Shown: positions 41,464-53,561, numbered from the stretch's first letter. The stretch is 64,000 bases of DNA from Candidatus Peribacteria bacterium (GCA_031280545.1 JAITGP010000041.1:21898-85897), one strand, 5' to 3'. The notes: generated by a model not told the origin, from the sequence alone. Numbers and translations: made by a program.

Positions 41464-42411
41464 ATGGCAACATCTGCTAGTACTTCTAAGCTTTTTCGAG
41501 ATGATGTGAAGGCGATTTTCCACTCTTACAAAGGGCAAATGATTTGGATTGCGATCTTGAGTGGATTTCTGATTTTTTTACTCAATATTTTAATTGGAGT
41601 GTCTTTTTATGGTAATGCTTTTAATGATTCTCTGAGAGATAAATTGGGAATGTATTTCTATATTAAAGATTCTCCTGAGCAGGAAACGCAGATTTATAAA
41701 CAGGTAATGAATCTGAAAGAAAAACTCCAGGTGGAAGGTTTAAAAGTGGATTTTTCAACCAAGGAAGATGCACTCGCATTTCTTCAAAAGAGATTGCCAG
41801 ATTTGACGGGAAGTTTTGAAAGATTCTGAATGAAAAATCCTTTACCTGCGACACTGTATGTTACCTTTCATGATCAGTCTCAGTATGAAGTATTGCAGAG
41901 GGTAATGAATGAAAATAAAGATATTATTCTCAATGTGCAGGATCTTTCTCAAGTAAGAAACCTAGAACAGCAGGAAAATAGAGTGGTAAATATCATCAAA
42001 CTTTCCAATTTTGTGCAGATTTTATGTTGGACGTTAGTGGTGGTGTTGGCAGCGGTGATTTTGTCTTTTGCAGTATTCTTTCTTAGAGGAATTTTCACCA
42101 CCTTTCATAATGATATTCAGGTAAAAAAATTGCTTGGTGCTAAAAAAGAGCAGATTATTCAGCCTTTTCTTGCAAGTATTTTTTATGCAGTGATAGGAGG
42201 ATTTATTATTTCTTTGGTGCTGGTAATTTCAAGTTTGTATGTCTTTGATTATTATATGTTGCAAGTGTTTAATTTTGCGTTGATGCCCGCTTTGCTTTCT
42301 CAATGGTCTACGGTGATCGCAGTGATTATTTGAGAGGTTGCTGTGATTATGATTCCTCTTTGGGCTATTTCTTATCGTTTTATTATTACGTTGCATAAAA
42401 AGCTGAAGTAA
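41464..42411 (+). CDS. ftsX: Cell-division protein FtsX
   Basis: 315 residues: one N-terminal helix (about 28-48), an extracellular domain (YFYIKDSPEQETQIYKQVMNLKEKL, then NPLPATLYVTFHD), and three C-terminal helices around QVKKLLGAKKEQIIQPFLASIFYAVIGG, the usual FtsX core. TGA glycines at 41827 and 42331. FtsX with FtsE regulates peptidoglycan hydrolases at division. ftsE, normally directly upstream, is not in the window. Confidence 0.92.
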
Positions 42412-42473
42412 TGAGTGAAATATTTGGTGTTTTTGGTATAGAACTGCCTTCGGCGACCCTTGTGTTTTTCTTT

Positions 42474-43607
42474 TTATCTTGTTTCGTAATTTTTTTTGAT
42501 GTAGGTAGATGGAAAGGTTTCTGTTTTTATGATTTGCTCAGTTTCCTTGGTTGGTAGTTCTGAAAAGGGGAGTAAAGGAATGAGGTTTTTCTCTTCTGAT
42601 TTTTCTTCTGCTCGGATCGTTCTTTCTAGGTTGATATTTAATGCATTAATAGGGTGCTTGGTGATCTCTACTCGTTGAGTATTGCGAGGACTAACTGCCA
42701 CCAGTTGAGTATTACCTTCTAGCCATTTGACTTTAAAATAGATGTCCTCCGTTCCAGTATTTTTTACTTCAAATTGTTTGCTCATCTCGTAAATGGCTGC
42801 GTCATCTCCTCCGATATCTTCTCCGTAATATTGGACGAACCATTCGTTGTGGGGTCGTCTTTTCACAATTTCGATATTTGGATGGATCAGGGTTGTTCTA
42901 AATACTTGGGCTGTCATTCCGCAGACCCCTCCATAAAAGAGGTAATCTTTTCCACCTCTTCCTGTGCAGTAGCCTCTAACTTTTGCTAGCTCTCTATTGG
43001 CATTGAAACTTTCTCCAGGCTTCAAAAGGTAGCCGTCGATACGCTGGAGGGCTAGAGAATAATTTTGAGTATTACAGCGAGATAAGCGAGAGATATCTTT
43101 TTCACTTACGTAAAAAGCGAGTTGGTTTATTCGATAGTGTGCCAATTCTTTTTTGGTGAAGCTGATTTCGCTGTAGTTTCCTACGTCACCACGCATATTT
43201 TGTGTGACTTTCCCTTGTTTTGCTAGGGTAGCGAGTTCTTGTTGGGAGGTGATACTGCCGTCGAGGATTCCAGAAATTTCTGTGGCGAAGAGAGGTGTAC
43301 TTCCGTAATAGCGGTAGGTAGTTTCAAAGGGGAGATACATTTCGCTTCGTCCAATGATTTCTGGTCGAAGAAGGTCTACGACTTCTTTGGTCTCTAATTT
43401 TGGCAGATTCCCTTGTAGGGCACAGCTTGCGTCGACTCGATAGATGTCTGCTTCTTGGTGAAATCCGCATTGAGAAAAGAGGATCGAAGGGATGGTTTCT
43501 GATTTTTCTGTAGATTGTTCTTTTAGGTTTGAGGAGAATAAAAAGATACTTCCTCAGAGGAGAAAAATGCTGATCGTGAGTATGGCTAGGGATCGAAGGG
43601 ATTTCAT
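42474..43607 (-). CDS. VanW-family exported protein
   Basis: 377 residues from the true ATG (MKSLRSLAILTIS), with a signal anchor containing a TGA glycine. The C-terminal VanW domain is clear: LLKPGESFNANREL, GKDYLFYGGVCGMTAQVFRTTL, IVKRRPHNEWFVQYYGEDIGGDDAAIY and a following beta sandwich. VanW proteins are extracytoplasmic and associated with the cell wall; the biochemical function is not settled. Convergent with ftsX. Confidence 0.85.
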
Positions 43608-43648
43608 GGTGGTATGATAGGGTTTTCTTTAGGGGAATCAAGAGAGGA

Positions 43649-45637
43649 TTATTTTTTAAAGTCTTTTTTCCTTAATAAAATTTCTTTCCCTAGTGCTGAT
43701 CCTTCTCATCAAAATGCCTTCCAATAAGAATTTCTAGCTTGATCATCGTCTAAAGCTTGCTTTCGTTTCTCATTTAGGTCTTCTATCTTATTTAATGTTT
43801 GCCATTTTCTTCTAAAATTATAGATAGGTTCGGTGTTTGAAATATGGCTATCATATTTGTTCTGGCTTATTTCTTCCATCCACCTGCTAGCTCTTTGTTT
43901 CCACTCAGGGATACCGAGTCCAACTTCATAGTCTTTTGCGATTAACTCTTGAGTTTTTGTACTGAACTCCTTTCGATTTATACTATTATTGTTTTTTGCA
44001 TTTTCGATAGCTTTATCTAAGAGATTATATTCTACCTCTGAAGCTTTGTTGTCTTTTATATTGAAGAGTTTTCTCATATTTGTTTCATTTTCTTTCTGCC
44101 ATGCTGCAATTGTTCCTCCACCAGTTTTTAATTTATCTATTAGTCCATCATTACCCATTACACTACTATAACTGATACCACCTCCATTTGCTCCTATAGG
44201 AATAATTGGGATATTTCCTGCTAAACGTCCTACTGTTTTTGCAGCTTCTCCTACCTTATCATCTAATCGTTTAATTCCTGTTTTTGAGGTGGCAGCTAAT
44301 TTGATGATAAATGCCATTAAAAAGAGGGTGACCAATGTCACTAGGAATTCTCCAAAATTTTTACCCATATTTTTAAAAGTCATATTAACGGTTTGGGTGT
44401 TCATAGTCGTAGTATAGGTTGTTTCTTTTTTAGTATTGATTGTCTCTTTATTTTCAATACTTGTGATGGCGGTACCTGGGAGAATCTCGAGAGTGCTATC
44501 TCCTCCTGATTTGAAAGCATTTTTCATTAAAATACTTACTATCAATGCCCCAGAAATAGCTAAGGTTATGATTACCGGTTTGAACGCTAGTCCAAGGAAA
44601 CTTTGTAGGGAAAAACTATTTTTAAGCATTCCGATTATTTTGTCGATTCCTGCAACTTTTTCTTTACCTACCTTTTCTAGACAAAAGAGGAGTAAAATTA
44701 GTGGAGAGAGAATGATAAATCCTCGGAGCAAAAATACTCTAATCAAAGCTATAATAGCTAGTGCAATCATTGCGAGAGAGTAAATCAATATTCCTCCTCA
44801 GTCCAAAATTATCCTAATAATTACTGTCATGGGGTCTTGAGTGAAATCTATTGCTGCTATTGGTTTGATACTATCAATAATACTTGCTCCCATAAATACT
44901 AGAGGTCCTTCTAGATTTTCTGCATTTGGCATTATCATATCTCTTATTTCTTCCTCACTAACTGAGGTGTTGATAGGAACCCATTCCATTTTTACCATTT
45001 CTACAGGGGCGTTTTTATTAGCTTCGTCATTATTAGGGAATCCTGTTATGACTAATTTTTGTGTATAGTTTGTATCTGTGGTATTTCTCTTCCAGTCGAT
45101 GAAACTATTTTTGATAGCCTTTTCTATTCTAGTGTCGTTGGCGAGTACCTGAGAAGGGATAGCTCCTACAGCTGAGGTTGCAATAGTTGAAACATCCAAA
45201 ATAGCAGCAATAATAAACCAACTGGATTGAATCGTAATTCCTGCAACCAGAATTTTTACTACAATATTTTTGAGTACTCCTGTGGCTTCTTCCTTACCAA
45301 ACATCATTCTAAAGATGTAAAACACAAAAAGAAATCAGAGGATGAAATTGCTGATGTTTTTTACGAGATTCCAACAAAGCCAAAGATAACTATCAAACCC
45401 TATTGCTTCACCATAGACTCGGGTATTAGTTAGAAACATCCCTGCGATTTTTGCTGGGATAAACCATACCCAAGAGAGAATTCCAATAGCATAATAGATG
45501 ATATTACTTCGCATATTCATATTTTCTCCTGCGGGGGTGAGGGTATCTCCTGCTGCAAAACTAACATTACAACCAAAACTCACTATGAGGAGTATAGCTA
45601 TTACGATATAGGTTTTGATTGCATGTTGCTTGCTCAT
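43649..45637 (-). CDS. VirB6/TrbL-like polytopic protein 1
   Basis: 662 residues in one code-25 frame (three standard-code pieces). Signal-like N terminus (YIVIAILLIVSFGCNVSFAAG), about seven membrane helices to residue about 440, and a long soluble C terminus rich in Asn/Lys. The segment NISNFILGFLFVFYIFRMMFG..GITIQSSWFIIAAILDVSTIAT is closely paralleled in the next gene, so the two are paralogues. Size and helix layout fit the VirB6/TrbL inner-membrane channel of type IV secretion systems as seen in CPR genomes. Confidence 0.65.
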
Positions 45638-45678
45638 TAATATATAATGAAATAAATGATAAGTTTTCTTAATTTTTT

Positions 45679-48105
45679 CTATCCTTCAGTTGTCTCTTCT
45701 GATTTCTTTTTTTCCTTCTCCCGTTCTTCCTTATTGATTCGGTCTAATTCTCAATCCTTGAGTTTAAATTTTTTTCCTTTATCTACTGTTCGTTCAACAT
45801 CTTTTAAAGTCTTAATGTCGTTTTGACTTTTGTATCGACTAATAAGACTCTTTAATTGGTTTTCGGTGGTGATATTTTCTGTTTTTTCAAGCATTTCTTT
45901 TATTTTATTAGATAATACTGGTTTTGTTTTATCTTGTTCAGGTTGTTTAATGTTGCTTCGATTATTGACGAATCACTCAAGCACTCCTATACGAGATAAA
46001 ATTTGATTATTGGTTGCTGTCATATTATAATTTTTTCCACCACTTTCGTAACTTATTGTTTGTACTTGATTTGGATTGCTTCGATCAGCTTTTTCTGCTA
46101 TTGATTGTATTTGGACACTGTTTAAGTTGTCTAAAACCGGCTGTTCTCTTGCTACTCTGTTTGCATTCACATCTTTATATCCGAAATTGCCGAAGAGTTC
46201 TCCCATAGCCTCGTTATTTGTACTTCCTAATTGTTGGGTGATACTCTCTATTTTCTCTCCCATGAAGCCACCTATGTTAGCTACTTGGCTGATTCCTGTA
46301 GTTTTCCCTTCTCCAATAGGGATGATAGGAAGATTTCCAATAGCCTTTTCTGTTGTCTTTTGTAATGCTTCTCCAATACTTCTTCCTACACTATTCATTC
46401 TAATTGCCCAAAAGAGTAAAAACCACACTAACGCTACCCCCATAAAAGAAATGAGCAGTTTTGCAAAATTAATTCCTCCTCCCTTGATGTTGATTTCGAT
46501 TAATCAGAAAATACTTTCAGATGCTGCAACAGTTTTTGTGCTATTGAGCGTCTTAATAATACTGATAAAAATTGTAGAAAAACTGATTGCTAGAGCGATA
46601 AAGGCTGGTGCAATTAGAAGCTTTCCGATGTTCTCTAGAGAGAAAGTCTCTCCTAGTCGTTTTTCAGATTTTAGACTACTATTAAATACCTTTAGTAGTA
46701 CTATGATAGGAGCAATTGCTATTACGACCCGTAGGATTCCCACTCTGGCTACCAAAACTATTGCTAGTGCTAGTAATGGCACTACCAGTGCTATAGTGTA
46801 TATGAAGTTAAGAAGACTATTTAATAATGTTTCATAAATACCCTTTTCATTATCTGTTTTAGTTAATCAAATTTGATTTTCAGAGAGGAGGCTACTATAG
46901 AGGGTTGAAAATACTCCTAGGTAGGATTTTGAGTCTTCTAAGATTGTAGAGAGACTTGTTAGTGTATTACCAGAACTAATTTTTGTTAAGTTCATGTCGT
47001 ATCCTATGCCTATTCCTACAGGAAGTTTATTTCAAGAATTATTAAATATTGGATAGTTGGATTTTCCTGTTCCTGCTAATGAAAATTGTTCATCTAAAGG
47101 ATTTCGATAAATTTGTAAAAATTCTCCATTGGTTATTTTTGTCTTGAAAGCATCTTGTTTATTTGCATCCTGATAATTATTTGTAATATATTCATCCAGC
47201 TTGAGGTCATATATCTCTTGTCCTTCTGTACCTTTCCCGTCTTTTGGAAGTTCATCTAGTTCTTTTTGAAATCGGTAAATTCCTTCCATATAATGACAAA
47301 CATTTTCTTTTGTTTCTATCCACTTATTATTAGGCTGATATCCCAATAATTCTCTACCAATAATAATTTTTTCTGCTTTTTTATCTTCTTTATCGGGCTG
47401 GTAGGTCATTGTGGCACAAGGAGAGATTTTTATTCCGTTTTGAGTAGTTTTTATGGTAGTGATTGTATGTTCTTTGTCTTTTAAATCTACATAAATTTCT
47501 GTCCCAAGGATTTTAGTATCTTTGATGCTCGATTTTTCTGTGTTTTGTGTATTCCCTAAAATTGTCATGGGTAATCCTCCAATACCATAGGTTGCGATAG
47601 TTGAAATATCTACTGCTACTGCGGTGACAAATCGACTTGCTTGGATTAAGATTCCTGCGATAAGGGTATTGGTAATCAGATTTTTTAATTCTTTGCTTGC
47701 ATTTCATGAGCCAAAGAGATTTTTAAAAAGGATAAAGAGAAAAATAAATCAGAGGGCAAAATTTGCGATATTTTTAGTGAGATTTCGTACAGTTCGTAAA
47801 ACCGAGTCAAATCCAAAAATTTCTCCATATACCATTGAATTATCCATTGCCCATCCTGCTATCACTAAGACTGGCCACAAGATAAAATAGGCTAATCTTG
47901 TGATTACTTCTGCTTTTTCTCTGAATTCTAAAAGTTTTTCATCGGTCTTTTGTTGTTGAGTTGCTTGTACTGATTCTCTGCCTTGGGCGGAGGTTATCTG
48001 TGTAGGAGTCCCTCCGATATTCCCAAATAAAAAGAGATTCCCCATTACGAGTACGAGAAGTCCATAGAGCCCCTTTTTGAAATATGTTTTGAGAGTATGA
48101 ATCAT
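45679..48105 (-). CDS. VirB6/TrbL-like polytopic protein 2
   Basis: 808 residues joined through several TGA glycines. N-terminal signal-like helix (GLLVLVMGNLFLFGNIGG), then NIANFALGFIFLFILFKNLFG..GILIQASRFVTAVAVDISTIATYG, a large soluble loop, a second group of helices (VVPLLALAIVLVARVGILRVVIAIAP), and a Gln/Asn-rich C terminus. Both polytopic proteins share the NLPIIPIG/NIPIIPIG motif before the soluble tail. The gene lies 41 bases upstream of paralogue 1. Probable core membrane component of a secretion or conjugation-like apparatus. Confidence 0.65.
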
Positions 48106-48237
48106 TGCATATCAGAGAAATAAATGATACTCAAGTATATCCTAAATCTTAAAAAAAAGCAAAAATCGGAGTCATTTTCCTCCGATTTCTCTATTTTTCT
48201 CCCCCCATTTTTTGATATTTGATATATAATTGCTGTT

Positions 48238-49494
48238 CTATAAGGTTGTTGAGGTGACCCAACCTCCTTTTTTACATCCATTCAATTTTCCAAGTTCTTC
48301 AGCTTTTTTCCGATAGGCGAGTTTTACGTCGGTGTAGCTTCCTACGTTCCATTTCTCTCCAATTCCTTTAATTACCATGTAGGTATCGCAAGAGATTTGT
48401 TTACTTGGATCGGTATTTTTTCCGATCATTTTTGTCTCGTAAGCAGTTCTGAAGTATTTGTAATCTGCATTACTTTTACTCATAGTAGTGAAATTGATGT
48501 CGGTTTTTTGTGAGAGAGGGAGATCATTAGTATCGATGATATGTTTGATGGCTTCGATCATGGTAATGTCTTTTATTTTTTCTGTGGTGCTTGGAGGAGT
48601 CGCTTCATTTGTGCTGGATCCTGTAGTAGGTGTTTGTGTCCCTGTAGTTATTGCATTACCTGTGTTGATGTTTGCTCCTGTGTTGGCGTCTAGGGTGTTA
48701 GAGATAACTTCTCCGCTTCCTTCATAGATATAGTCTCCTGTAGCAGGGGTAAACTCTGTATTGATGTTAGGTTGGTTGTTTTTAGGCTCGTCTGTAGGAT
48801 TTCAGAAAAGGTTTTCTTGTCCTCGTAAGGCTGGCAGGTAGCGTTCTAGGATGTCTCCCTTTTCATAGAGATAGAGGATACCGTATGCTAAAGTTAGTGC
48901 AAGTAGAAGATAATAGAGCCATGCAGTGAAAAGTTTTTTTATGGTCTGGAATCCGTTGAGATCAGCAACTTTACCGATAATGATATAGAGTATAAATCCG
49001 ATGAGGAGAGAAAGAAGTGGGCTTCGAGAAGTGAAAAGCTCCCCGATGGTGAAATTAATCGCGATAGCAATAGCTAGCGTCAAAAGGAAAATCCGCCATT
49101 GTCCGCCTGTTCAGGTTTTTTTTCTTTTTTTGGAGCTGGAGGGGGTAGGCTGTACGACTTGTACTTGGTGGGTAGTTTTTTCAGCGACTGGCTCTTTGTA
49201 AGGAGCTTTTTCTTCCTTTATTTTTTCTTTTTCTTCGTTGCGGTAGGTAGGAGCTGGAGTTTCTGGTTTAGCTTTCACCGGCTCTTCTTTAATTATAGGA
49301 GCAGGAATAGGTTTTTTCTCTTTAGGTTGGTCTGGAGTAGTAAAGGTAGCATATAGAATGCTGATCACAAGAATTGCCCCAGCGTTGATCGCTCCTATCT
49401 GATAAAAGAGAACGTTCCCTGTTAACAGTCCGACAATAATTGCTTGTGCTACAAAAAAATAGATACTGAAGAGAAGAAAAAGGTTTTTAGTCAT
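48238..49494 (-). CDS. Proline-rich membrane protein of the secretion-like locus
   Basis: 418 residues with TGA glycines at two junctions. Two N-terminal helices, then a Pro/Lys/Glu-rich segment (residues about 60-125), three to four more helices, a Thr/Asn/Gly-rich linker, and a compact C-terminal domain with two cysteines (ISCDTYMVIKG, LNGCKKGG). Start taken at MTKNLF; an ATG 66 bases upstream (49560) would put the start near the divergent promoter. Unrecognised family. The Pro-rich linker recalls periplasm-spanning or cytoplasmic scaffold proteins such as VirB10, but no motif proves it. Confidence 0.55.
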
Positions 49495-49577
49495 TATATA
49501 GAAGAAGAGAGATAAAAGCTTTGAATGCCTCAGTATATGTAAAGTGTCCTTCTTTTTCAAGATAAATATTAAAAAAT

Positions 49578-49606
49578 TTGCTTTTTTTTGCGTTTTCGTA
49601 TATAAT
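49578..49606 (+). promoter_or_regulatory. Promoter of the pilin-like genes
   Basis: TTGCTT, 17-base spacer, TATAAT, about 30 bases before the ATG at 49638. Confidence 0.6.
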
Positions 49607-49637
49607 AGGATGTGTTTTATCTTTTATTATCGTTCTT

Positions 49638-50156
49638 ATGAAAAAAATAATAGTGGTAGGTTGTGGGATATTTGCTTTATTTGGAGGTTTTTTCTCTCAG
49701 GTTTGTTTTGGTCAACTTTCAACACTTTGGAAAGACAAACCGATTATTACGACTAATCCCAATCAAGTGATAGATAGTTCTCGAATTGGTGAAGAACAGA
49801 ATGATCCCATTAGACAAGGGACTCTATGGCCAGTACAAAATCCAAAAAATACTGAGAATAAGGCTTCAGGAACCCTTGCAGATGGACAAAATCCTATTGA
49901 AAATCATGCAGGAGCACTTTCTTCTGCTATGAATCTCATCCAGACGATTATTAACTATCTTTTGGGATTGTTGGCATTTGTGGCTTTAGTTTATCTGATT
50001 TATCATGGATTTTTGATGGTATCTGCTAGTGGAAATGATAAACAATTTGATAAAGGAAAATCTGGAATTAAAACAGCGATTATTGCTATTGTGGGAATTT
50101 GAATTGCTTGGATGGTGGTGAGTGCGATTCTTTGGCTTATTAAAGTTATTGTATAG
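49638..50156 (+). CDS. VirB2-like pilin 1
   Basis: 172 residues: signal peptide (VVGCGIFALFGGFFSQVCFGQ), a polar segment, then two membrane helices (LIQTIINYLLGLLAFVALVYLIYHGFLMVS and a C-terminal AIIAIVGIGIAWMVVSAILWLI with a TGA glycine) separated by a short basic loop. This is the VirB2/TrbC pilin layout. It is first in a three-gene unit. Confidence 0.7.
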
Positions 50157-50182
50157 TCTTTTATTTTTTTTCTCGTATACTT

Positions 50183-50740
50183 ATGAAAAAGCTTCTGACT
50201 TTTATTCTCTTGGGGGGTATCTCTTTGCTGACTAGCGGAATGTTTGCTGATTTAACTATTCCTGATGCTGATACCTATTCTTTTCCTTATACTGATGTTA
50301 ATTCCACTACTTCCCAGTCTGAGATAAATTCTGTGGGTGATAGTGAAAATATTCCTGGTATGATTTCTGCTGGAATGGTGACTTCTGAGCGTAGTCTTTT
50401 GACGAGGCTTGTGAATCTTTTTGGGTTAGGAGGCTATACCGATAATGGAGTGCCTAGTGCTATTGTCTATCTTCAAATGATTATAAATCTCTTGCTTTGA
50501 TTGACTGCTTTCGTAGCATTTGTTATTGTAATCTATTCCTTTTATATGATGTTTTTTCAGGAGGACAGCAAAGGTGTCGACCAAGTGAAGAAAAATTTGA
50601 AAGGAGTGGCGATTGCTTTGGTGATTATGGGATTATCGCGATTGATTGTCAGCTTTATCTTTAACTTTTATAAGGCTAGAGCTACAGAGGCAAATCTTCA
50701 AATGGTAGCTTCTACTCCCGTTTCTATTTTACTTGTTTAA
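50183..50740 (+). CDS. VirB2-like pilin 2
   Basis: 185 residues with a signal peptide (LLTFILLGGISLLTSGMFA), a Thr/Ser-rich segment and two membrane helices (IVYLQMIINLLLGLTAFVAFVIVIYSFYMMFF with a TGA glycine, and GVAIALVIMGLSRLIVSFIF) around a KGVDQVKKNLKG loop. Same topology as pilin 1, 26 bases downstream of it. Confidence 0.7.
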
Positions 50741-50752
50741 TAGTAGTATTCT

Positions 50753-51460
50753 ATGGCATCTTTTCCGTTTTGAGATCAAACTAAAGTACAAAAAGCCTCT
50801 TCGGATAATCTTTTTAATACCGAGGCGATGTTGCCGATTTCAGAAATTCGTGATGGAGTAGTGATTCTCAAAGATGGAGGACTTCGCGGTATTATCAGAG
50901 TCGAGGGCTTAAATTTGGATTTGAAAAATTATGATGAACAGCAAGTAGTTTTGGAGCAGTACAAAAGATTTCTGAATGGACTTTCTTTCCCAATTCAGAT
51001 TTTGGTACGTAATACGTATTTGGATTTGACGGACTATCTCTGATATATTAGAGAAAATCTGAGTGATATTGAAAATTCAGCTTTAAAAAACCAGTGAGAG
51101 AGCTATCTTTCTTTTCTGGAGGGAATTGATGCTCAGCAGGGCTTAATTTATGTGAAAGAATTTTATGTGGTGGTACCTTTTTATGCGGATGAGCAAGATA
51201 ATAAACAGGTCAATAAGTCTTGGCGAGATAAATTTATGAATGCATTGAATTCCAAAGATGATGTGGAAATGATCGTGGAGAGATATAGAGGATTCATAAA
51301 AAATCAAAAGCAGTTGCAGACGAGGATCAATATGTTGATCGAGGGATTGGCTAGTCTGAGAATGCAGGCAGAACAGCTGGATACTTCTGAGACAGTTTCT
51401 CTGCTTTTCCGTATGTATAATCCGTTATTAGATAGTTCTCAGTCAAAATTCGCAGAATAA
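50753..51460 (+). CDS. TraC-like (VirB4 N-terminal) domain protein
   Basis: 235 residues with three TGA glycines. The sequence IRDGVVILKDGGLRGIIRVEGLNL, NGLSFPIQILVRNTYLDL, and VKEFYVVVPF is the TraC-like domain that in CPR genomes is encoded next to VirB4 ATPases. There is no Walker motif here; the ATPase part is not in this window. It follows pilin 2 by 12 bases and ends at a terminator, so the transport ATPase must be elsewhere or lost. Confidence 0.8.
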
Positions 51461-51495
51461 AAAAAGTCCCGTACATGTAATATCATACACGGGAC
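51461..51495. terminator. Bidirectional terminator
   Basis: AAAAAAAGTCCCGT..ACGGGAC hairpin between the TraC-like gene (plus) and the MutS-like gene (minus); T run on the minus strand. Confidence 0.7.
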
Positions 51496-51522
51496 ATAAA
51501 GAAATGAAACCGTTGATGGGTG

Positions 51523-53463
51523 TTAAACGGCTATTTTTTTAAAATATTTATCCATTCCTTCATCTTTTAGAATACTATCGATATTGGCTTTCCCAATACC
51601 GGGTTTGATTTTGTACCCTTTTGTTAACTGATAATTCTCAGCTCCCAAATGGGTTTGTGCATATTCTGCGACGGCTGAAAGCTGTGTTGTATAGATACAA
51701 TCGGCTCCCGTTTGTTTCACGATTGTTAATACGGATTTCCCGTATTCATACCCTTGGTCAGGAGAAGTTCCTGTACCAACTTCGTCCATCACCAAGAGAG
51801 CTCTCAAATGCTTTCCAAAAATTTGATCAAACATCTCTTTTGTTTTTCTGACTTGAAGCTCCATGGTACTTCCTTCACCTTTTTCCAAGGAGAGAATCCC
51901 GATAAAGTCTTTGGGACTAAAGGTAAATCCTTCTCCAAAAACTGGCAATCCTGCTTGAGCAAGGTAAAAGTTGTACATGATGGCTTCGTGACAGACAGAT
52001 TTCCCACCTGCATTGGGGCCTGTGAGTCCCAAAAGTTGTCCCTGCAATGCAGGAAAACCTTTGATAAGACGTAGATCTTTCATTTTGAGGGTCTTCCCTT
52101 TGCTGTCTTTTCTTCCAATCAAATGAATGGGGATCAATGACTCAAAGGAAATCGCTCCTTGAGGGACTACGGTGGGCATGCTCACTTTTACACCCCAGTC
52201 TTCTGCTTGATCGGTAAAGGTGTACAAGGTCCTTGCCATCTCTTGTAGTCCATAGATGAAATTTGAGATTTCAACTCGGAACTGTTTGGATAACTCTAAA
52301 GTCTCCACTACTTGAGGGAGCTTATAGAGATGTTCTATGGAAATAAATCCATAGTGGCGGTTCGTGTCCTCGCAAGGAATGCTCACTTTTTCTGCCATGA
52401 GAATGGCGTCGATTTTTGGGATTGCTTGGATCCGTTTCATGACAATGTTTGCTGTCTTTTCACGGAAACAATTCCGGATCAATGCATCCGTGTTCTCTTT
52501 TAACTTTTCTCCCAACGCTTCGTCTACCAAAGCTTTAGTGGAAAAATTGATTCTCTTAAAATCCTTGAGATTTGAAAAGTCTCCGGCAGAGGAAATATCC
52601 AATAGAGAGATTTCCAACTCCTTATTGGCGTAACTGTAGAAAACATCAAAGGTTATAGATTTTCCATCTGCCAGAATTTTTATTTCTGGGTGAGAAACTA
52701 TTTCCGTTTTGATATATTGTATAATATTATTTGCAATCTCTTTTGGAGTTTGTGTCAGGATTAGATCTTTGTAGAAATTCCTCTGATTTCTTTTATTGAT
52801 TTTATTTACAATATTTTTTTCTACAATTTTACCTAGGCCTATGCCTCTCCAAAATCCTTTTTGTGCCCATTGAGGGACTTTCACCTCAATGGTATTATGC
52901 AATCCATAAAAATTGCTACGTATGCCATACGCCATCTTGTCCGTAAAGTCTGTGGCTACTCCATTGCTGAAGGACACGGAGATCCTTCCTTGAATTTCTG
53001 TCCCTTTTTCGACAGATTCTCTCAAAAAATTTGCGGCTCTTAATTCGTTATTCCGTATTGCGGGAAGTGCCTTTAAGATCCTGTTGCAGTTTTTTTTGAG
53101 ATACTCAGATTCATTACTGCTTCCAAGCTCTGTAACCAGATTTTCCAAGTCCGTGAAGTAGTTTAATCTTTGGTTTTCTATTGGATTAAAGTAGAATTCC
53201 AAAAATTCTTTTCCTCCTTTGGGAAGTGTCGCCTGATACCGCCAATTCTGAAGTTTTTGTCTCAGTCCCCGATTTTCAAATAGGACTTTGTTTATTTTGT
53301 TTCTTTTTTCGACTTCTTCGTATGAAGTCGGAGCCATTATCCCTTTGATGCCGATTTTGTCCAAAATGGACCCTATCAGAGAATGGTAGTTGTCTACTAT
53401 TTTCAAAGGGACAGAGATATCTTCAGATGCTACAGGCTCTAATACTAATTTTTCTGCTAACAT
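51523..53463 (-). CDS. MutS-family ATPase
   Basis: 646 residues. C-terminal ABC-type ATPase with Walker A TGPNAGGKSV (about residue 485), a serine-rich loop (EGSTMELQVRKTKE), Walker B LLVMDEVGTGTSPDQG and a conserved Q/H region (TTQLSAVAEYA). The N-terminal two thirds are helical lever/clamp-like and lack an obvious MutS mismatch domain (no F-x-E). Closest to MutS-like ABC ATPases of unknown role, not MutS2 (no Smr domain). None of its many glycines is UGA, unlike several neighbours. Confidence 0.8.
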   Translation of the reverse strand: MLAEKLVLEPVASEDISVPLKIVDNYHSLIGSILDKIGIKGIMAPTSYEEVEKRNKINKVLFENRGLRQKLQNWRYQATLPKGGKEFLEFYFNPIENQRLNYFTDLENLVTELGSSNESEYLKKNCNRILKALPAIRNNELRAANFLRESVEKGTEIQGRISVSFSNGVATDFTDKMAYGIRSNFYGLHNTIEVKVPQWAQKGFWRGIGLGKIVEKNIVNKINKRNQRNFYKDLILTQTPKEIANNIIQYIKTEIVSHPEIKILADGKSITFDVFYSYANKELEISLLDISSAGDFSNLKDFKRINFSTKALVDEALGEKLKENTDALIRNCFREKTANIVMKRIQAIPKIDAILMAEKVSIPCEDTNRHYGFISIEHLYKLPQVVETLELSKQFRVEISNFIYGLQEMARTLYTFTDQAEDWGVKVSMPTVVPQGAISFESLIPIHLIGRKDSKGKTLKMKDLRLIKGFPALQGQLLGLTGPNAGGKSVCHEAIMYNFYLAQAGLPVFGEGFTFSPKDFIGILSLEKGEGSTMELQVRKTKEMFDQIFGKHLRALLVMDEVGTGTSPDQGYEYGKSVLTIVKQTGADCIYTTQLSAVAEYAQTHLGAENYQLTKGYKIKPGIGKANIDSILKDEGMDKYFKKIAV

Positions 53464-53513
53464 ATTTAAAAATTTTTTAGTTTATTTTTTGTTAAATACC
53501 ACCCATCATGCGT

Positions 53514-53542
53514 AGTATACTGATATATATATAGAAAGTCAA
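53514..53542 (-). promoter_or_regulatory. Promoter of the MutS-like gene, 17-base-spacer class
   Basis: TTGACT, 17-base TA-repeat spacer, TATACT on the minus strand; almost the same sequence as the promoter at 18411-18439. Confidence 0.75.
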
Positions 53543-53561
53543 GCTTAAATATTCTATGTTA

